Source: Phoronis ovalis
Lineage: Eukaryota; Phoronida; Phoronidae
Assembly (NCBI GenBank): GCA_028565635.1
Contig: JAOXYB010068223.1
Span: 1 to 10,081, forward strand
Direction: 5' to 3'
DNA length: 10,081 nucleotides
Both the position numbers and the translations under genes were made by a program. Positions within the stretch are counted from its first letter, which is position 1. Each line of letters begins with the position of its first letter. The notes under the pieces were generated by a model. That model saw only the letters and a list, made by a program, of their open reading frames with translations, did no database searches and was not told the DNA's origin. Below, one piece after another: positions 7,763-10,081 of the stretch.

Positions 7763-7971
7763 GTAATATAAAAAGGTAAGTGTTGTAATATATGTGAATG
7801 AGTGTGACGTGTGTAGGAAAAAAAGGAACTTTAACAGAGCAGAAAAAAGGTATAGGTATTATAATTTTAGGACACTAGGGGGAGCTAATTAGTAGGGTAC
7901 TCTTTAGCACGTACATATGCATGTGAAACCAGATTTTAGTCTAAGGATTATACATGTGAAATATAACGGAT

Positions 7972-8584
7972 CGGTGTGTTTTTGCCGACTGTCAGACAAG
8001 TAACCAAGCGCCAGTACTATTACGTGCTTAATATGTTATGTAACCACCAGGTGCCTCTGGTGAGCTCTCTTCCGGTTGGTGTTCCACGCTGTCAACACGA
8101 TGTATTAGTTGCTCTAGTAACTAGATCTAGTAATAAACCTCATTTAACGCAACATTCAGTCTTGTGTTTCGTAGTAATCTTATGGAATCGGAGTTCAACC
8201 TGACTAATGGCCTAGTGATATTTTTCGGGCTTATTTGGGAAAGAATTCTTATTTTGAAAACAGTTTTCATTGAAAAAGCACTCGTTCGACATCTCTGTAA
8301 AAATAATTAATATTCATGCACCGTAATAACATTTTGTATTCGTTATGATTGCTTTGTAGGTAATATAAACATTTGTTCGTCATGAACCAGATAGAATTCA
8401 TTACTTTTTGTAAAAACTCAGTGACAAACCCATGTGTTATCATACCATGACAAAGATTTTAACTACGTTTTTGAATGGTTGCTCCTACAAGAGATAAGCA
8501 TTGGTTTTGTACGTTTTCTTTCTCTTTTTTTCTCTTCTTCCAATTTTGATCAGCAGGCTTGTACATCTCGAGGACAGTTACAGC
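7972..8584. other. Non-coding stretch between two repeat regions
   Basis: No gene is supported. The open frames 7976-8203 and the start of 8434-8745 lack motifs, and the latter runs into the tandem repeat. A small stem CACCAG/CTGGTG at 8045-8062 (6 base pairs) is the only structure noted and is probably chance. Confidence 0.5.
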
Positions 8585-8935
8585 TAGAGACAGTAGAGTA
8601 CAAGTGTGACATCCCCAGAGTAGGCCATTGTAACCTTGAGTCCGCAAAAGATCATTTAGAGGACAAATGTCAATTTTTTAAAATTGCTCAGAATGTTCAA
8701 AATGATGGTATTGAGTTACAACCAAGTAACTTTGATAACCTTTGAGAATATCTCGATACTAGAGCTGTGACATCCCTAGAGTAGACTGCTGCTGACCTCG
8801 AGGTCAAAACATTATTTAGAGGTCAACGGTCAAATATCTGAAATTGCTCGAAATGTTCCAAAACGATTGTATTACTGAGGTTATAAAAGGTCATTTTGAT
8901 GACCTTTGAGAATATTTAGATATTAAAACGTAAAA
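8585..8935 (+). repeat. GGTCA-rich repeat copy B, first part in two tandem units
   Basis: Two diverged units of about 162 bases lie head to tail. TGTGACATCCC is at 8605 and 8766, and TTTGAGAATAT at 8741 and 8904, giving shifts of 161 and 163. Both units match the first part of copy A (2864-2995), which has one unit. The second unit contains a perfect inverted repeat, AAAGGTCAT (8886-8894) and ATGACCTTT (8899-8907) around TTTG. AGGTCA-like half sites are frequent. The 103-codon frame 8434-8745 overlaps unit 1 and is not considered a gene. Confidence 0.75.
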
Positions 8936-8998
8936 TTGATACTAGGCTTCGTTTCAATTAACTTTATGGAGGAACTTTTATTCCAACCGGCTAGTAAT

Positions 8999-9160
8999 GC
9001 TGAAAGGGTCATTGGCGTAAGGGGTACTACATAAGTGTACCCGGCGGACAATTTCCGCAAGGCGGTAAACTTCTAGACCCATTTATAGGAAATCATAAAT
9101 CTTTTAAAAAACTCTGTGACCGGAACTCTCGCTGTTATATGCGATATTTCCCATTTCAGC
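8999..9160. mobile_element. 162-base MITE-like insertion with 9-base target duplication
   Basis: The direct repeat GCTAGTAAT occurs at 8990-8998 and 9161-9169, immediately flanking the element. The element begins GCTGAAAGGG and ends CATTTCAGC, giving terminal inverted repeats GCTGAAA/TTTCAGC that extend to GGG if one base is skipped. Copy A supplies the pre-insertion site: 3007-3030 aligns without gaps to 8981-8998 joined to 9170-9175, 19 of 24 bases matching. The interior is richer in GC and hairpins (9022-9065). There is no coding capacity. A 9-base duplication suits Mutator-like or Merlin-like transposases; the superfamily is not settled. Confidence 0.8.
9022..9065. repeat. Cluster of overlapping hairpins inside the MITE
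   Basis: Three stems follow one another. GGGTAC (9022-9027) pairs with GTACCC (9037-9042). GCGGA (9044-9048) pairs with TCCGC (9054-9058). CCGC (9055-9058) pairs alternatively with GCGG (9062-9065). The second and third compete for the same bases. Such sub-terminal structure is common in small non-autonomous DNA elements; no transcript is implied. Confidence 0.6.
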
Positions 9161-9380
9161 GCTAGTAATTTGACACATGACAGTGTCAGAGAGTTGACAT
9201 TCAGATCAAAACTGAGGTCTAAAGGTTCAAAATCACAAAATGCCACAATATTTTCAAAATGCCTTTTGTGCATTTAGAGATCATGAAGAAGTCAAGGCGA
9301 ACATTTTGAGGTCAAGAAGTCCAAAACAATGAATTTTTAATGTTTGCTAAAATGTTCAAAAATTTCTCGCGTTTACGTCA

Positions 9381-10081
9381 AATTGGCTTGCATACAAATT
9401 TATTTTGCACTTTAGTTACTTAAGTGGAAGAATTAAACTATAGGCTATATGTTAAAATGCCATTCAAGATCAAAATGTAACAAGCACGAAGCATGCTCTA
9501 ACTCCGAAGCAACATTATGCTGAGACTAATTAATGATGTCCAACTTGTAATGTGAATTAAATAAAACTATCAGTAATGAAAAGTATGACGTATAAATCAC
9601 CTAGCCACTAGTGTTTATGACTCAAAGCATGTAGTAGTTGACACGGATGGTGATTGTGAAAGGTAGTCAGTTTTAAATTTATAAGATGTAAATATAATTT
9701 ATGTTATAAGCAAATTTATTCAGCAATCTTTTGTCATTAATTGTTGCATTCAGTGTCTTAACATTATCAGAATTACTGCAATAAAGTTTGAAACATGCTC
9801 ACATAGAATATTATACAGACTATCATACATATTACAAAAAGTGCATCGCAGCATTATTTTTACACATTTTGACACAATCTGAAGCTAAATGATCTTATTT
9901 GGGCTATAAATGATCTCTGTTTGATCTACTCGATCAAATGCCATAAAAAATTAAATTCTGATTTACAATCATTCTTAAATATTAAATTACTTATACTTGG
10001 TGTCTTATTTGAAACATATTTATGCAGTTCATCCACGCGCTATATATCATACTCTATATAGCTACGTTACTTAATAATATA
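9381..10081. other. AT-rich non-coding end of the window
   Basis: No gene, RNA or extended repeat is visible. One short inverted repeat, TTTGATC (9920-9926) and GATCAAA (9932-9938) around TACTC, was noted and is probably chance. Confidence 0.55.

Larger units (their letters stand above)
7394..7971. mobile_element. Terminal-inverted-repeat element, about 578 bases, non-autonomous
   Basis: The ends 7394-7420 and 7945-7971 are inverted copies of each other with 25 of 27 bases matching; the core GTTATATTTCACATG is identical in both. Weaker similarity continues inward (ATAGTCTA against TTAGACTA, and TGCTAAAG near 7441 against its inverted match near 7908). There is no transposase frame, so this is a MITE-like element. 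No clear target duplication is seen at the outer edges. The interior holds a perfect hairpin (7432-7455), a G-rich telomere-like stretch (7583-7610) and a tRNA-like block (7692-7762). The minus-strand frame 7426-7704 has no motifs and is not called. Confidence 0.75.
8936..9380 (+). repeat. GGTCA-rich repeat copy B, second part, interrupted
   Basis: This continues the similarity to copy A: 8976-8998 plus 9170 onward match 3001-3200. Shared blocks are TTTATTCCAA, TAATTTGACA, ATGACAGT-GTCAGAG, TTTTGA-TCAAGAAG and TTTGCTAAAA-TTCAAAAAT. The match is broken only by the insertion at 8999-9160. Copies A and B have the same orientation and lie about 5.7 kb apart on either side of the TLR gene. Confidence 0.7.

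Noticed and set aside
8045-8062. CACCAG/CTGGTG hairpin
   Set aside because: A six-base-pair stem with a six-base loop is expected by chance several times in 10 kb and nothing around it suggests a role.
7976-8203. 75-codon open frame directly after the inverted-repeat element
   Set aside because: No domain or transposase motif is recognisable, and its start abuts the element edge by coincidence.
8434-8745. 103-codon open frame on the plus strand
   Set aside because: Its second half is the GGTCA repeat unit 1, and the homologous unit 2 and copy A do not keep the frame open.
9920-9938. TTTGATC/GATCAAA inverted repeat as a regulatory site
   Set aside because: It is isolated with no gene nearby, and stems of seven base pairs occur by chance in AT-rich DNA.
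1-10081. CRISPR arrays, operons or bacterial promoters
   Set aside because: No regularly spaced repeats and spacers, no clustered co-directional genes and no ribosome binding sites were seen; the window reads as animal DNA.

Overview
The window looks like AT-rich, intron-bearing, repeat-rich animal DNA. It holds one recognisable protein-coding locus: a Toll-like receptor (TLR) of the single-cysteine-cluster type, with the ectodomain in one uninterrupted exon. That layout, the low GC content and the density of small non-autonomous elements and diverged tandem repeats fit a marine invertebrate. A bivalve mollusc is my best guess, but this is inference and no species can be named from the sequence. 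Nothing suggests a prokaryote: there are no operons, ribosome binding sites or CRISPR arrays.

Layout: 1-3600 is non-coding and holds a short palindrome (285-300), a degenerate tandem repeat with a 90-base higher-order period (about 795-1030), a G11 tract (1062-1072), a two-copy tandem duplication of about 170 bases (1179-1499), a GGTGAAT-rich tract (2477-2576) and copy A of a GGTCA-rich repeat (about 2864-3225). A TATA box and an initiator-like site (3654-3691) precede the TLR. The open frame 3764-6049 encodes signal peptide, LRRNT, about 20 leucine-rich repeats, LRRCT and transmembrane helix. The cytoplasmic Toll/IL-1 receptor domain is present over its full length but lies in two other frames (about 5959-6266, then 6267-6408), so two single-base losses separate it from the receptor. 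A strong splice donor at 6409 and an acceptor ending at 6738 would add a short last exon (6739-6764), with polyadenylation signals at 6901 and 6940.

Downstream, 7394-7971 is bounded by 27-base terminal inverted repeats (25 of 27 matching) and contains a degenerate tRNA-like block whose anticodon loop resembles tRNA-Arg(ACG). At 8585-9380 copy B of the GGTCA-rich repeat occurs with its first part duplicated in tandem (period about 162). Copy B is interrupted by a 162-base insertion (8999-9160) with short terminal inverted repeats and a perfect 9-base target duplication; copy A preserves the matching uninterrupted site. The last 700 bases show no feature.

The most interesting points are the TLR whose signalling domain is disconnected while its 761-codon ectodomain and membrane frame is intact (pseudogene, TIR-less receptor or sequencing error), and the two small mobile elements that can be defined from evidence inside the window. 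I found no convincing new multi-gene system.
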